DNA from: Desulfuromonadales bacterium
Lineage (GTDB): Bacteria > Desulfobacterota > Desulfuromonadia > Desulfuromonadales > DASPGW01
Direction: 5' to 3'
DNA: 32,058 bases
NCBI GenBank assembly: GCA_035620395.1
Contig: DASPGW010000159.1
Span: 1-32,058 of the forward strand
The stretch's first letter is position 1; the number at the start of each line of letters is the position of its first letter. The notes under the pieces were generated by a model that worked only from the letters and a program-made list of their open reading frames with translations, was not told the origin of the DNA and made no database searches. Made by a program: the position numbers and the translations under genes. Positions 8,642-15,204 of this stretch are shown piece after piece.

Positions 8642-10093
8642 GTGAATATTCTTCTTGTCTCTTCCGAAGTCGCCCCGTTTGCCAAGAGCGGCGGCATGGC
8701 CGATGTCGCCGGCGCCCTGCCCCGTGCCTTGCGCCAACTCGGCCACGACGTGCGCATCGTTTTGCCCTGCTACCGGACCGCCCGCCAGCGTTTCCCCATG
8801 GCAGAGACGGGGATCGTCATCGAGGCGGCCGTCGAAGGCCGGTCGCAACGGGCAGAGGTCCGGCAAACATCCCTGGACGATGTTCCGGTCTATCTTATCG
8901 ACCAGCCCCGCTATTTCGACCGTGACGGCCTCTACGGCACACCTGCCGGCGATTACCCGGACAACGCCCAGCGCTTCGGCTTCTTCTGCCGCGCCGTGCT
9001 CGAACTGCCCCGGCTCCTCCACTGGCGCCCCGACATGCTGCACTGCAACGACTGGCAGAGCGGCCTGGTGCCGGTGCTGCTGCGCACCGCCCACCGCGAC
9101 GACCCTTACCTTGCCGCCACCGGCAGCCTGCTGACCATCCACAACCTCGGCTACCAGGGTGTTTTCCCGGCCGGGGTGTTCGACACCCTCGACCTCGACC
9201 CGCGCCTCTTCACCCCCGCCGCCCTCGAATACTGGGGGCAGGTCTCCTTTCTCAAGGGAGGAGTGGTCTTCGCCGACCGCGTCAACACCGTCTCCGAGAC
9301 CTACTGCCTGGAGACCCTCATGCCCGAGTACGGCTTCGGTTTCGAGGGAATCCTGCGCGCCCGCGGCGCCGCCTACAGCGGCATCCTCAACGGCCTCGAC
9401 GAGCGGCAGTGGAACCCGGCCACCGACGCCGCCCTTGAGCAGACCTTCAGCGCCGCCGACCTTTCGGGCAAGGCGGCCTGCAAGCGCGCCCTGCAGCAGG
9501 CACTGGGCCTGACAGTCGACCCGGCCATCCCGCTGATCGCCATGGTCACCCGCCTCGACACGCAGAAGGGGCTCGACCTGGTGGAGCAGGCCTGGGAGGG
9601 GTTGCTGGAACGCAGGGTGCAGTTGGTCCTGCTGGGGACGGGAGAGGAGAAGCACATGCGCTTCTTCGCCGGCGTCCAGGGACACCACCCGGAGCAGGTC
9701 TCGATCCACCTCGAATTCGACGACGCCCTCTCCCGGCGCATTTACGCCGGCAGCGACCTTTTCCTGATGCCGAGCCGCTACGAACCGTGCGGCCTCGGCC
9801 AGTTGATCGCCCTGCGCTACGGCAGCATCCCGGTGGTGCGCCGCACCGGCGGTCTCGCCGATACCGTCATCGATCCGGCCGAGGATGCGGCGGCAGCCAA
9901 CGGCTTCACCTTCGGCGAGCCGTCTCCCCTCTCGATGCTGATCGCCCTCGACCGCGCGCTCGGCCTCTATCGGCAGCCGCAGCCCTGGCTGGCGATGGTC
10001 AGGCGGGGGATGCAGCAGGACTTCTCCTGGGACCGCTCGGCGCAGCACTACCTGGATCTCTACCGGCAGGCGAAGGAGGCGAAGGGTGCCTGA
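8642..10093 (+). CDS. glgA: Glycogen synthase (ADP-glucose type)
   Basis: The 483-residue protein is a GT5 glycogen/starch synthase, which adds glucose from ADP-glucose to an alpha-1,4-glucan. The N-terminus is typical (NILLVSSEVAPF), followed by KSGGMADVAGALP, the GlgA version of the KxGGL nucleotide-sugar loop. The C-terminal half has VTRLDTQKGLDL, LLGTGEEKH, and the conserved block SRYEPCGLGQLIALRYGSIPVVRRTGGLADTV. Length is usual for the family. The start is a GTG; no strong Shine-Dalgarno is visible, but starting later would remove the conserved first strand. It follows the GH13 gene and overlaps the small acidic gene downstream by 8 nt. Confidence 0.95.
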   Translation: MNILLVSSEVAPFAKSGGMADVAGALPRALRQLGHDVRIVLPCYRTARQRFPMAETGIVIEAAVEGRSQRAEVRQTSLDDVPVYLIDQPRYFDRDGLYGTPAGDYPDNAQRFGFFCRAVLELPRLLHWRPDMLHCNDWQSGLVPVLLRTAHRDDPYLAATGSLLTIHNLGYQGVFPAGVFDTLDLDPRLFTPAALEYWGQVSFLKGGVVFADRVNTVSETYCLETLMPEYGFGFEGILRARGAAYSGILNGLDERQWNPATDAALEQTFSAADLSGKAACKRALQQALGLTVDPAIPLIAMVTRLDTQKGLDLVEQAWEGLLERRVQLVLLGTGEEKHMRFFAGVQGHHPEQVSIHLEFDDALSRRIYAGSDLFLMPSRYEPCGLGQLIALRYGSIPVVRRTGGLADTVIDPAEDAAAANGFTFGEPSPLSMLIALDRALGLYRQPQPWLAMVRRGMQQDFSWDRSAQHYLDLYRQAKEAKGA

Positions 10094-10334
10094 GGGACTG
10101 AAGCAGAACGGGACGGCGCCCGCGGCAAGCGACGCGCCGGCGGCGGAGGAAAAGAAGGGAAAGCTCTTCCCCGAACTGGAAGAGCTGCAGCAGGAGATCG
10201 ACCGCCGCATCCGCGACAACAAGCGCTTTCTCGAGCGCTTCCTCGACGAGGACTTCAACGACGACGAGGACTTCAACGACGACGAGGAGGCGAAGGACGG
10301 GGAGGACGAGGAAGAGGATTTCGAGGAATTGTAG
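10086..10334 (+). CDS. Small acidic protein overlapping glgA
   Basis: An 82-residue hypothetical protein, not recognised. It starts with GTG inside the last codons of glgA, with GGAGG 6 nt upstream, so it is probably translated with glgA. The first 25 residues are Ala/Pro/Glu-rich. A helical stretch follows (about 28-52, LFPELEELQQEIDRRIRDNKRFLERFL), then an almost entirely acidic tail of Asp, Glu and Asn ending EEDFEEL. The tail contains DFNDDE twice, from a perfect 18-bp tandem duplication. No membrane segment or signal peptide. A GlgA accessory or regulatory role is a guess from overlap only. Codon use matches its neighbours, which supports a real gene. Confidence 0.75.
   Translation: MPEGLKQNGTAPAASDAPAAEEKKGKLFPELEELQQEIDRRIRDNKRFLERFLDEDFNDDEDFNDDEEAKDGEDEEEDFEEL
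10251..10286 (+). repeat. 18-bp tandem duplication inside the acidic tail
   Basis: The 18-bp unit GACTTCAACGACGACGAG occurs twice in direct succession, identical in both copies, and encodes DFNDDE twice. This is typical of slippage expansion in a low-complexity acidic tail. Confidence 0.9.
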
Positions 10335-10400
10335 GTTTTACCCGTGACGAATGAAAAGCAGAATAGGATGTAACTACTCAGCCATCGCGAAAAGAATCTT

Positions 10401-10505
10401 CCCCCCTGAGAAACAGGGGGGACGGCTCGCCCTGCGAGCCAGGGGGGTCACCTCCGCCGCGGCCACCCCCCTGCCCTACGGGCATCCCCCTATTTCATAG
10501 GGGGA
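10401..10505. terminator. Cluster of hairpins in the convergent glgA-operon/rdgC spacer
   Basis: Four consecutive perfect hairpins are visible: CCCCCCTG/CAGGGGGG at 10401-10421 (8-bp stem), GGCTCGC/GCGAGCC at 10424-10440 (7 bp), TGCCC/GGGCA at 10472-10484 (5 bp) and TCCCCCTAT/ATAGGGGGA at 10485-10505 (9 bp). AGGGGGG at 10441 can also pair with CCCCCCT at 10466-10472. The block separates the end of the plus-strand operon from the end of rdgC on the minus strand, so a bidirectional terminator role is plausible. There is no long T-run, so it could equally be a dispersed REP-like cluster. Confidence 0.6.
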
Positions 10506-10508
10506 CCT

Positions 10509-11675
10509 TTACGCCCCTTCCAGCCACCCCCGGATCGCCGCTTCCGTCTCGCCCCACCCCTCGCCCAGCCGCTCGGCGAGGAAGGTGGCGAAGAGGCTGT
10601 CGAAGAGCTGCAGTCCCTCCTCCAGCACTGCCATCCGCTCGTAGAAGACCGCCATCTGCTCGCTCGCCTCGTCGGTAAGGGCGTCCTTCTCCGGCTTCAC
10701 CGCCGGCGCCTTGAAGGAGGCGAAGGCGAAGACCTCTCCCTTGAGGTTGAGCCGCCAGAGGTGCTCCCCCTTCTCCAGGTAGAGGACCGCCTCCTGGATC
10801 TCCTTGCCGGCGCGCAGCGCCGTCACCACCTCGCCGAAGCTGTCCTGCGGACCGGTGACGGCGATCTTCTGCACCCCCGCCTCGCCGCCGCCGACCAGCA
10901 CCAGCCGGTCGTTGAGGGTGGCGACGAATCCTTCCCCTTCCAGCGACTGCCCGGGACGGCAGACCTGGTAGACCGAGTCGGCGTTCATCGTCCGGTACAT
11001 CAGCCAGAGGAGCAGGTCGCGGCCGAGCCATCGGTTGTCGCGGATCAGCTCGAGGACGCCGTCGCCGGCGGCCTGGTTGGCCTTCGCCAGGAGCGGCTGG
11101 AGAGCGGGCGCCACCACCTCTTCGGCGCGGGCATAGGGATGGTAGGCGACCAGGCGAAAACCGTCGAACGTCTGCTTGAAGAGAACCTCGAACTGGTCGA
11201 CCACCTTGGCGCTGAGGCTTGCCAGGGTGAGCAGGCCGCTGCGGGTGTCCCAGACGGCATCCCAGACCGCCGGGGCCGGCAGGGTCTTGGCCAGCAGCGC
11301 ACCGTGAACCGCCTCCTTGAGCTCCTCGCGCTTCGCCTTCGGCACCCGCTGCAGCCCCGGGTGCTGGGAGAGGAACTGGCGCTCGGCCTGCTGCATCCAG
11401 GCCTTCAACAGCGCCGGCGGCACCTTGCGCTGATCGCGGCGCAGGGTGAAGGTGAGCCAGTGGTCGCGGCAGAAGCTGGCGGGGTTGGCGAAACCGCTCT
11501 CGCGGGTGTCGTCGAGCTGGACCCAGCCGACGGAAAGCTCTTCTGCGTTGTGTTCGATGGACTGGAAGCCCTTGGCGGCGAGCTTTTCGCCGGCCCAGGC
11601 GCCGAGGTCGCCGGCGGGCAGATCACCGACGACGCGGAACTGACAGATGCTGACGGTGTTGCTGAGTAGACCCAT
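10509..11675 (-). CDS. rdgC: RdgC-family recombination-associated protein
   Basis: The 388-residue protein resembles RdgC, a ring-forming DNA-binding protein that limits RecA-dependent recombination. Recognisable blocks are the start GLLSNTVSICQFRV, LTFTLRRDQRKVPPALLKAWM, the KAKREELKEAV segment, and WDTRSGLLTLASLSAKVVDQFEVLFKQTF, which corresponds to the family pattern of a short strand followed by an ASAK helix. It is longer than E. coli RdgC (about 300 residues), with extra C-terminal sequence. The ATG at 11675 is preceded by AAGGAG on the minus strand. A 65-bp sequence that recurs 1.9 kb away begins directly upstream of this RBS and would form the leader or promoter region. Convergent with the glycogen operon. 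Confidence 0.8.
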   Translation of the reverse strand: MGLLSNTVSICQFRVVGDLPAGDLGAWAGEKLAAKGFQSIEHNAEELSVGWVQLDDTRESGFANPASFCRDHWLTFTLRRDQRKVPPALLKAWMQQAERQFLSQHPGLQRVPKAKREELKEAVHGALLAKTLPAPAVWDAVWDTRSGLLTLASLSAKVVDQFEVLFKQTFDGFRLVAYHPYARAEEVVAPALQPLLAKANQAAGDGVLELIRDNRWLGRDLLLWLMYRTMNADSVYQVCRPGQSLEGEGFVATLNDRLVLVGGGEAGVQKIAVTGPQDSFGEVVTALRAGKEIQEAVLYLEKGEHLWRLNLKGEVFAFASFKAPAVKPEKDALTDEASEQMAVFYERMAVLEEGLQLFDSLFATFLAERLGEGWGETEAAIRGWLEGA

Positions 11676-11688
11676 GGTACGGCTCCTT

Positions 11689-11753
11689 GCTTTGGGGTTG
11701 TTCGGAGCGTTATGGGATACACCTTTTCGGCGGTGGGGGCAAGGGGGAAGTTG
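11689..11753. repeat. Direct repeat A, copy 1 (65 bp)
   Basis: This 65-bp sequence starts GCTTTGGGGTTGTTCGGAG and ends AAGGGGGAAGTTG. It recurs in the same orientation at 13597-13659 with only two one-base length differences, both in homopolymers. It lies immediately upstream of the rdgC RBS, so it marks the left boundary of the accessory patch. Confidence 0.95.
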
Positions 11754-12105
11754 GTCGGGCCAGCAACTATGGTCGAAGCATTAATAAACACTATTGACTC
11801 TGGGATGTTGCAGAGGTAAAAAGGGGAGACGTTTTTTCCGGTGGAGGTGGGGAGATGGCCGGAACCCCGAATCACAGATCGACACATCCAAGCCGCCCGT
11901 AACCGGCCCCGCGCCGGCGGGCGGCTCTTTGCATTCACGGGAAGGGGCGTTGAAAATCGGGGCAACGCTGCTGCCTGGGCAGAAGAGAACCCGGCAACGG
12001 GTCGAGGTCTACGGCAACACTCCGCCGGTGTCCGGTACTGCTGCGGAAAGGTCATTAAATACATGAAAACTGTATTTTAACCACAAATAATCAAGGAGTT
12101 TGCCC
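11754..12105. other. Spacer without a gene; one GC-rich hairpin
   Basis: No convincing coding region was found between repeat A and the first lipoprotein gene. Short frames here lack an RBS and recognisable content. The clearest structure is a hairpin at 11891-11926: AGCCGCCCG pairs with CGGGCGGCT, and inside it CCGGC pairs with GCCGG with a 3-nt bulge, followed by CTTTGC rather than a T-run. From about 12050 the sequence turns AT-rich toward the lipoprotein gene, so a promoter could lie there, but no strong -35/-10 pair stands out. Confidence 0.5.
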
Positions 12106-12732
12106 ATGTACAAAAACTTGAATGTTGGTAAAAGTTTGTTGCTACTTTTTCTTTGCCTCCTGCTTTCCGGTTGCGCAGTCTTTCGTGGTGGAAAAATACC
12201 TGAAGTGAATTTAATGCCGTTAGAAAAGACAGATCAGCCGAAGCCATCCATCTCATATGACATAAAGTCTATGGGTGGTCTTTTCGATACCGCTAACTCG
12301 TCAGAGCACATCCAGAGTATCATTGCGGGTGAATTATTACAGACTTTGGAACAAACAAACTATTTTAGTCGCATTTCAAAAAAAGATGAAGAAGCAGATC
12401 TTAGCCTCTCAGTTACGGTTAAAAATTCTGGCAATCCAGCAGCCATGATTCCTGCCTTTATTACAGGGTTAAGCCTTTACATTATACCATCATGGGCTAC
12501 AGACAATTTTGAGGTCACTGCTATAGCCAAAAATCGACAAGGACATAGCAAAGAATATGTTTTGTCCGACTCTACGACTTTAGTTCAATGGCTGCCAATG
12601 ATCTTCGTATTCCCGGCAAAAAACTTTTCTGTAATTCCGGAAGTAAGGAAGAACATATACAGGAATATTATTATGCAAATGAAAAATGATGGATTTATTT
12701 CAAACGACCCCACAGTAAAAGTGTCTGGTTAA
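12106..12732 (+). CDS. Predicted lipoprotein, AT-rich gene
   Basis: A 208-residue protein with a lipoprotein signal: Lys-containing N-terminus, hydrophobic stretch LLLLFLCLLL and lipobox LSGC at about residues 20-23. The mature part has no recognised domain. It contains a hydrophobic patch GLSLYIIPSWATDNFEVTA and later WLPMIFVFPAKNF. No function is assigned; it is presumably anchored to the outer or inner membrane. The ATG at 12106 has AAGGAG 7 nt upstream; an in-frame TTG two codons earlier is too close to the RBS. Codon and base use are markedly AT-richer than neighbouring genes, suggesting horizontal acquisition. It is followed by a second lipoprotein gene on the same strand. Confidence 0.8.
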   Translation: MYKNLNVGKSLLLLFLCLLLSGCAVFRGGKIPEVNLMPLEKTDQPKPSISYDIKSMGGLFDTANSSEHIQSIIAGELLQTLEQTNYFSRISKKDEEADLSLSVTVKNSGNPAAMIPAFITGLSLYIIPSWATDNFEVTAIAKNRQGHSKEYVLSDSTTLVQWLPMIFVFPAKNFSVIPEVRKNIYRNIIMQMKNDGFISNDPTVKVSG

Positions 12733-12834
12733 AACCAATAAAAACATAACAATCGGCAAGTCCCCGGCTTCCGCCTTGGGATTTATGCTCTGACTGCAGA
12801 CGAATTCTGCCCTAAACAAAAATTGGCCCATTTC

Positions 12835-12853
12835 AGATGGGATTATCCCATCT
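12835..12853. promoter_or_regulatory. Perfect 8-bp hairpin upstream of lipoprotein gene 2
   Basis: AGATGGGA and TCCCATCT pair perfectly around a TTA loop, ending about 10 nt before the AAGGAGG RBS of the gene at 12875. It may be an operator or an RNA hairpin affecting expression of this gene. No T-run follows, so a terminator is unlikely. Confidence 0.5.
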
Positions 12854-12874
12854 CGTTGTCATCAAGGAGGAAGT

Positions 12875-13351
12875 ATGCAAAAGCTTATCCCGGTTATCTT
12901 CTTATGTTTCTTGTCAGGATGTGCTTCGATCGTTTCAGGCGGGCCTGAAATAGTGACCATCAGTTCAAACCCGCCTGAAGCCAAAATGACCCTTTGCAAC
13001 GATCGTACAAAGCAGTGCATGGCAATCGGGCAGACCCCCTACACCGCAACCCTCGATAGAAGCCAGGGGTTTTTTACTCCAGCCAGATATTCTATTAAAT
13101 GTGAAAAGCCAGGCTTCGGCCCTGCTGAGAGAACCCTCTCTGCCGGAATGAACGGCTGGTACGCCGGGAATATCATTTTTGGTGGACTCATCGGTTTACT
13201 TATTGTCGACCCGGCCACGGGGGCCATGTGGGATATCAAGGAACACAATATGGTCCTGAATCTTTCCCCTTTGGCCATCGAGCCTGAGAAACCCCAAATT
13301 GTCCCGGACAGCCCCGCGCCACAACAAGAGATCGAAAAGTCCCAATCATAA
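12875..13351 (+). CDS. Predicted lipoprotein with PEGA-like segment
   Basis: A 158-residue protein starting MQKLIPVIFLCFLSGC, a short signal peptide with lipobox LSGC, Cys at residue 16. Residues about 25-75 (VTISSNPPEAKMTLCN...GQTPYTATLDR) resemble a PEGA-type beta domain, with the SxPxGA-like turn and the G-TP motif. A second hydrophobic Gly-rich segment (GNIIFGGLIGLLIVDPATGAMWDI) lies at about 108-132 and could insert in a membrane. The C-terminus is Pro/Glu-rich. The RBS AAGGAGG is strong. It forms a same-strand pair with the preceding lipoprotein gene, 142 nt away; similar lipoprotein pairs of unknown role occur in proteobacteria. Composition is closer to the host than that of its partner. 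Confidence 0.8.
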   Translation: MQKLIPVIFLCFLSGCASIVSGGPEIVTISSNPPEAKMTLCNDRTKQCMAIGQTPYTATLDRSQGFFTPARYSIKCEKPGFGPAERTLSAGMNGWYAGNIIFGGLIGLLIVDPATGAMWDIKEHNMVLNLSPLAIEPEKPQIVPDSPAPQQEIEKSQS

Positions 13352-13357
13352 ATCCCA

Positions 13358-13391
13358 GAGGGGACAAAATGCGCGGTTAACGTCTGTATCG
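13358..13391. repeat. Direct repeat B, copy 1 (34 bp)
   Basis: A 34-bp sequence beginning GAGGGGACAAAA and ending GCGGTTAACGTCTGTATCG. It recurs at 14396-14429 in the same orientation with only a 3-base difference in the middle (TGC here, CAA there). It sits directly before the transposase relic. Confidence 0.9.
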
Positions 13392-13393
13392 CG

Positions 13394-13563
13394 CATCGAC
13401 CATCTCTTGAAGAGCTGTTTGCAGGTAAGGATAGCAAAGAGAAAAAGTCCTTGGCCGCCTTGCAGCCCATGTTGAACGGAGTTACCCGCTGAAGGATATA
13501 GGGTGCTTTCTCGGGCGCCACTATGCCACTGTCAGCAAGATGCTCAAGTGGGCCGGAGCGTAA
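13394..13563 (+). pseudogene. Frameshifted C-terminal relic of an IS200/RAYT-like transposase
   Basis: Two short frames together read as the C-terminal part of a REP-associated (Y1/IS200-like) transposase. Frame one begins at 13394 with HRPSLEELFAGKDSKEKKSLAA. After a shift near 13465 the next frame gives AHVERSYPLKDIGCFLGRHYATVSKMLKWAGA and a stop at 13561-13563. The second part is a helix-turn-helix of the type that ends many RAYT proteins (pattern YxLKEIxxxLGxHYxTVSxxxK). The catalytic N-terminal domain with HUH and Tyr is absent, so this is a decayed remnant. Family assignment is from pattern recognition only. Confidence 0.7.
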
Positions 13564-13596
13564 AAACTGGCAAGGCAAGACTTGACCCCCCACTTT

Positions 13597-13659
13597 GCTT
13601 TGGGTTGTTCGGAGCGTTATGGGATACACCTTTCGGCGGTGGGGGCAAGGGGGAAGTTG
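13597..13659. repeat. Direct repeat A, copy 2 (63 bp)
   Basis: This is the second copy of the 65-bp sequence found upstream of rdgC at 11689-11753, in the same orientation. It lies between the transposase relic and the ccdAB promoter region. The only differences are one G fewer and one T fewer in homopolymer runs. Confidence 0.95.
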
Positions 13660-13704
13660 CAACCGGCGACGGTACACCAATTGGATACCAATGAATTTAT
13701 CCGC

Positions 13705-13733
13705 TTGACCGATAAAGGATGGACAGCGATACT
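13705..13733 (+). promoter_or_regulatory. Candidate sigma-70 promoter for ccdAB
   Basis: TTGACC (13705-13710) and GATACT (13728-13733) are separated by exactly 17 bp, about 30 nt before the ccdA start. ATGCGCAT, an 8-bp palindrome, lies between the -10 and the RBS at 13744-13751 and could be an autoregulatory operator, as is usual for CcdAB systems. Confidence 0.6.
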
Positions 13734-13763
13734 ATACGCATTAGATGCGCATGGAGGTTCTAA

Positions 13764-13997
13764 ATGGGAAATACCGCAAAAAAATTGCCGGCGAACCTGA
13801 GTATCCGCAGCGACCTGCTTCGAGAAGCCAAGGAACGCAAAATCAATCTTTCGCAGACCCTGGAGGAACGGTTGGAAGAGATTCTGCGCGAGCAGAACCG
13901 CCAGGCTTGGCGGGAGGAGAACAAGGAAGCCATCCAGGCTGCCAACGATTTCGTCGCCAGGCACGGCCTCTGGAGCGATGGGTTGAGGCGCTTCTAA
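13764..13997 (+). CDS. ccdA: CcdA-family antitoxin
   Basis: A 77-residue protein that fits CcdA antitoxins in size and layout. An N-terminal ribbon-helix-helix-like DNA-binding part (about 5-45: KLPANLSIRSDLLREAKERKINLSQTLEERLEEIL) is followed by a C-terminal toxin-binding tail with the typical stretch WREENKEAIQAANDFVARHGLWSDGLRRF. The protein should bind and neutralise CcdB and repress its own promoter. GGAGG precedes the ATG by 8 nt. The stop overlaps the start of the toxin gene (TAATG). It lies within a repeat-bounded accessory patch. Confidence 0.9.
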   Translation: MGNTAKKLPANLSIRSDLLREAKERKINLSQTLEERLEEILREQNRQAWREENKEAIQAANDFVARHGLWSDGLRRF

Positions 13998-14311
13998 TGG
14001 CCCAGTTCGATATCTACGCGAATCCGAACCAGGGACCTGAAGAACCGGTCAAATACCTCCTGGACCTGCAGGCCGAAATCCTTGAGGATCTGCCGACTCG
14101 GGTGGTCGCGCCGCTCGTTGCGCCGGACAGCCTCGGCCCATCCATGCGGATTCTCAACCCCCGGATTTTTGTTCATGGCGAACCATATATCCTGCTGTCA
14201 CATCTCCTCGCCGCAATTCCCGCCAAGTCCCTTGGCTTGTCAGTCGATTCAGCGAAAACGCAGCGGGACGAGGTCATTCGCTCCGTCGATTTTCTTTTCA
14301 CCGGCACCTGA
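13997..14311 (+). CDS. ccdB: CcdB-family toxin (gyrase poison)
   Basis: A 104-residue protein with the length and sequence pattern of CcdB: AQFDIYANPN at the start, KYLLDLQAEILEDLPTRVVAPL, then ILNPRIFVHGEPYILLSHLLAAIPAKSLG. CcdB toxins trap DNA gyrase on DNA. The ATG overlaps the antitoxin stop by one base, the usual antitoxin-first order, with translational coupling. The C-terminus reads VIRSVDFLFTGT; in F-plasmid CcdB the C-terminal W-G-I residues are essential for gyrase poisoning, and they are not obvious here, as in many chromosomal homologues. Activity cannot be judged from sequence. Confidence 0.9.
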   Translation: MAQFDIYANPNQGPEEPVKYLLDLQAEILEDLPTRVVAPLVAPDSLGPSMRILNPRIFVHGEPYILLSHLLAAIPAKSLGLSVDSAKTQRDEVIRSVDFLFTGT

Positions 14312-14313
14312 TT

Positions 14314-14328
14314 GAAGACAGCGTCTTC
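14314..14328. terminator. Short hairpin after ccdB
   Basis: GAAGAC-AGC-GTCTTC forms a perfect 6-bp stem beginning 2 nt after the ccdB stop. It is followed by GGAAGTTCG, not a T-run, so terminator function is uncertain. Confidence 0.35.
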
Positions 14329-14395
14329 GGAAGTTCGAGGGACCGCAAAACCTGATTCGTAGCGGAAGAATGCTGAAGGGTGCCCTCTGCACGCC

Positions 14396-14429
14396 GAGGG
14401 GACAAAACAAGCGGTTAACGTCTGTATCG
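14396..14429. repeat. Direct repeat B, copy 2 (34 bp)
   Basis: This is the second copy of the 34-bp repeat at 13358-13391. It ends where the GGGGAGG ribosome-binding sequence of the gene at 14446 begins, so it marks the right boundary of the accessory patch. Confidence 0.9.
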
Positions 14430-14445
14430 GGGAGGTCGCCAGCAG

Positions 14446-15030
14446 ATGATCGTGTCCTTGAGCCGCCAATACCTCAATCGCCATGCCGTTCCGGTTATCG
14501 AACGGGTCGATACCGCCATCTTCGAGCGAACCTGCTCGCCGCACTGCGCGAGCTGCGCCTTCTGCAACGACGCCTGCTGCGCTTTCGGGGTCTGCGTCGA
14601 CCTGGACAACGTGCGTCGCATCGAAGGCTGCGCCGACCGACTGGAGGGTTACCTCAGAATTCCGCGCGACCAGTGGTTTACGGGAAATGATGTTCCAGAC
14701 CCCGAGTACCCGGGCGGCAGCTACATGCGCACCCGGGTCGTCGGGGGAGCCTGCGTGTTCCTGAACCGGGCCGGGCGCGGCTGCCTGCTCCACGCCTTCT
14801 GTCTGGCCGAAGGTCTGGACCATCACCTCCTCAAGCCGATGTTCAGCTCCCTCTTTCCGGTAACGGCCGAGGCGGGACTGCTGCGCCCGGCGGCCGAGGT
14901 GCTCGACGAATCCCTGGCCTGCCTGGGCGGGGGGCTCACGCTATACCGGGGGGCGCGGGGCGATCTGCAGTACTACTATGGGGATGCCCTCATCCGGGAG
15001 CTGGACCGACTGGAGACCCGCGACAAATAA
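14446..15030 (+). CDS. Cys-rich protein, YkgJ/DUF3109-like
   Basis: A 194-residue soluble protein with seven cysteines in 21 residues near the N-terminus (C30, C34, C37, C40, C44, C45, C50; CSPHCASCAFCNDACCAFGVC). Further cysteines occur in GACVFLNRAGRGCLLHAFCLAEG. The pattern is like the zinc/iron-chelating Cys-cluster families (YkgJ, DUF3109), whose biochemical role is poorly known. No signal peptide or membrane segment. The ATG has GGGGAGG about 10 nt upstream; the 34-bp repeat B lies right before it. It was presumably divergent from rdgC before the accessory patch was inserted. A second Cys-cluster protein is encoded at 16683. Confidence 0.75.
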   Translation: MIVSLSRQYLNRHAVPVIERVDTAIFERTCSPHCASCAFCNDACCAFGVCVDLDNVRRIEGCADRLEGYLRIPRDQWFTGNDVPDPEYPGGSYMRTRVVGGACVFLNRAGRGCLLHAFCLAEGLDHHLLKPMFSSLFPVTAEAGLLRPAAEVLDESLACLGGGLTLYRGARGDLQYYYGDALIRELDRLETRDK

Positions 15031-15045
15031 TTTAAAACGGCATCT

Positions 15046-15180
15046 GCTCGCGCAAAGGCGCCAAGGCCGCAAAGAAATTCAAACACTTATGAAGATATAG
15101 ATCTGAACCAATCAGGCGAACCGCAAGGATCAAATAACTACCTGATTTTCCTTTGCGTTCTTTGCGAGCTTTGCGCGAAA
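15046..15180. repeat. Long imperfect intergenic palindrome (about 135 bp)
   Basis: The spacer between two convergent genes is a large inverted repeat rich in GCAAAG/CTTTGC. CGCGCAAAG (15049-15057) pairs with CTTTGCGCG (15169-15177), and CGCAAAGAAA (15068-15077) pairs with TTTCCTTTGCG (15147-15157) with a one-base bulge. Inside it ATCAGG (15111-15116) pairs with CCTGAT (15141-15146). The CGCAAAG-repeat composition is typical of dispersed palindromic elements in GC-rich bacteria. It may act as a bidirectional terminator here. Confidence 0.75.
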
Positions 15181-15204
15181 CTGCTTTTGCAGGTTTAAAT
15201 CACT

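Noticed and set aside
11841-12080. Possible small protein and possible riboswitch upstream of lipoprotein gene 1
   Set aside because: The small frame lacks an RBS and any known pattern. Fragments such as GGGAA and GAAAATCGGGGC recall parts of a cobalamin riboswitch, but the conserved B12-box core and the expected helix order are missing.
11689-13659. attL/attR sites of an integrative element
   Set aside because: The repeats are long and well conserved, but there is no integrase, tRNA gene or other mobility gene between them, so site-specific integration cannot be supported.
14173-14826. Minus-strand 217-codon frame across ccdB and the Cys-rich gene
   Set aside because: It covers two genes with clear family features on the plus strand and includes repeat B; no own motifs.
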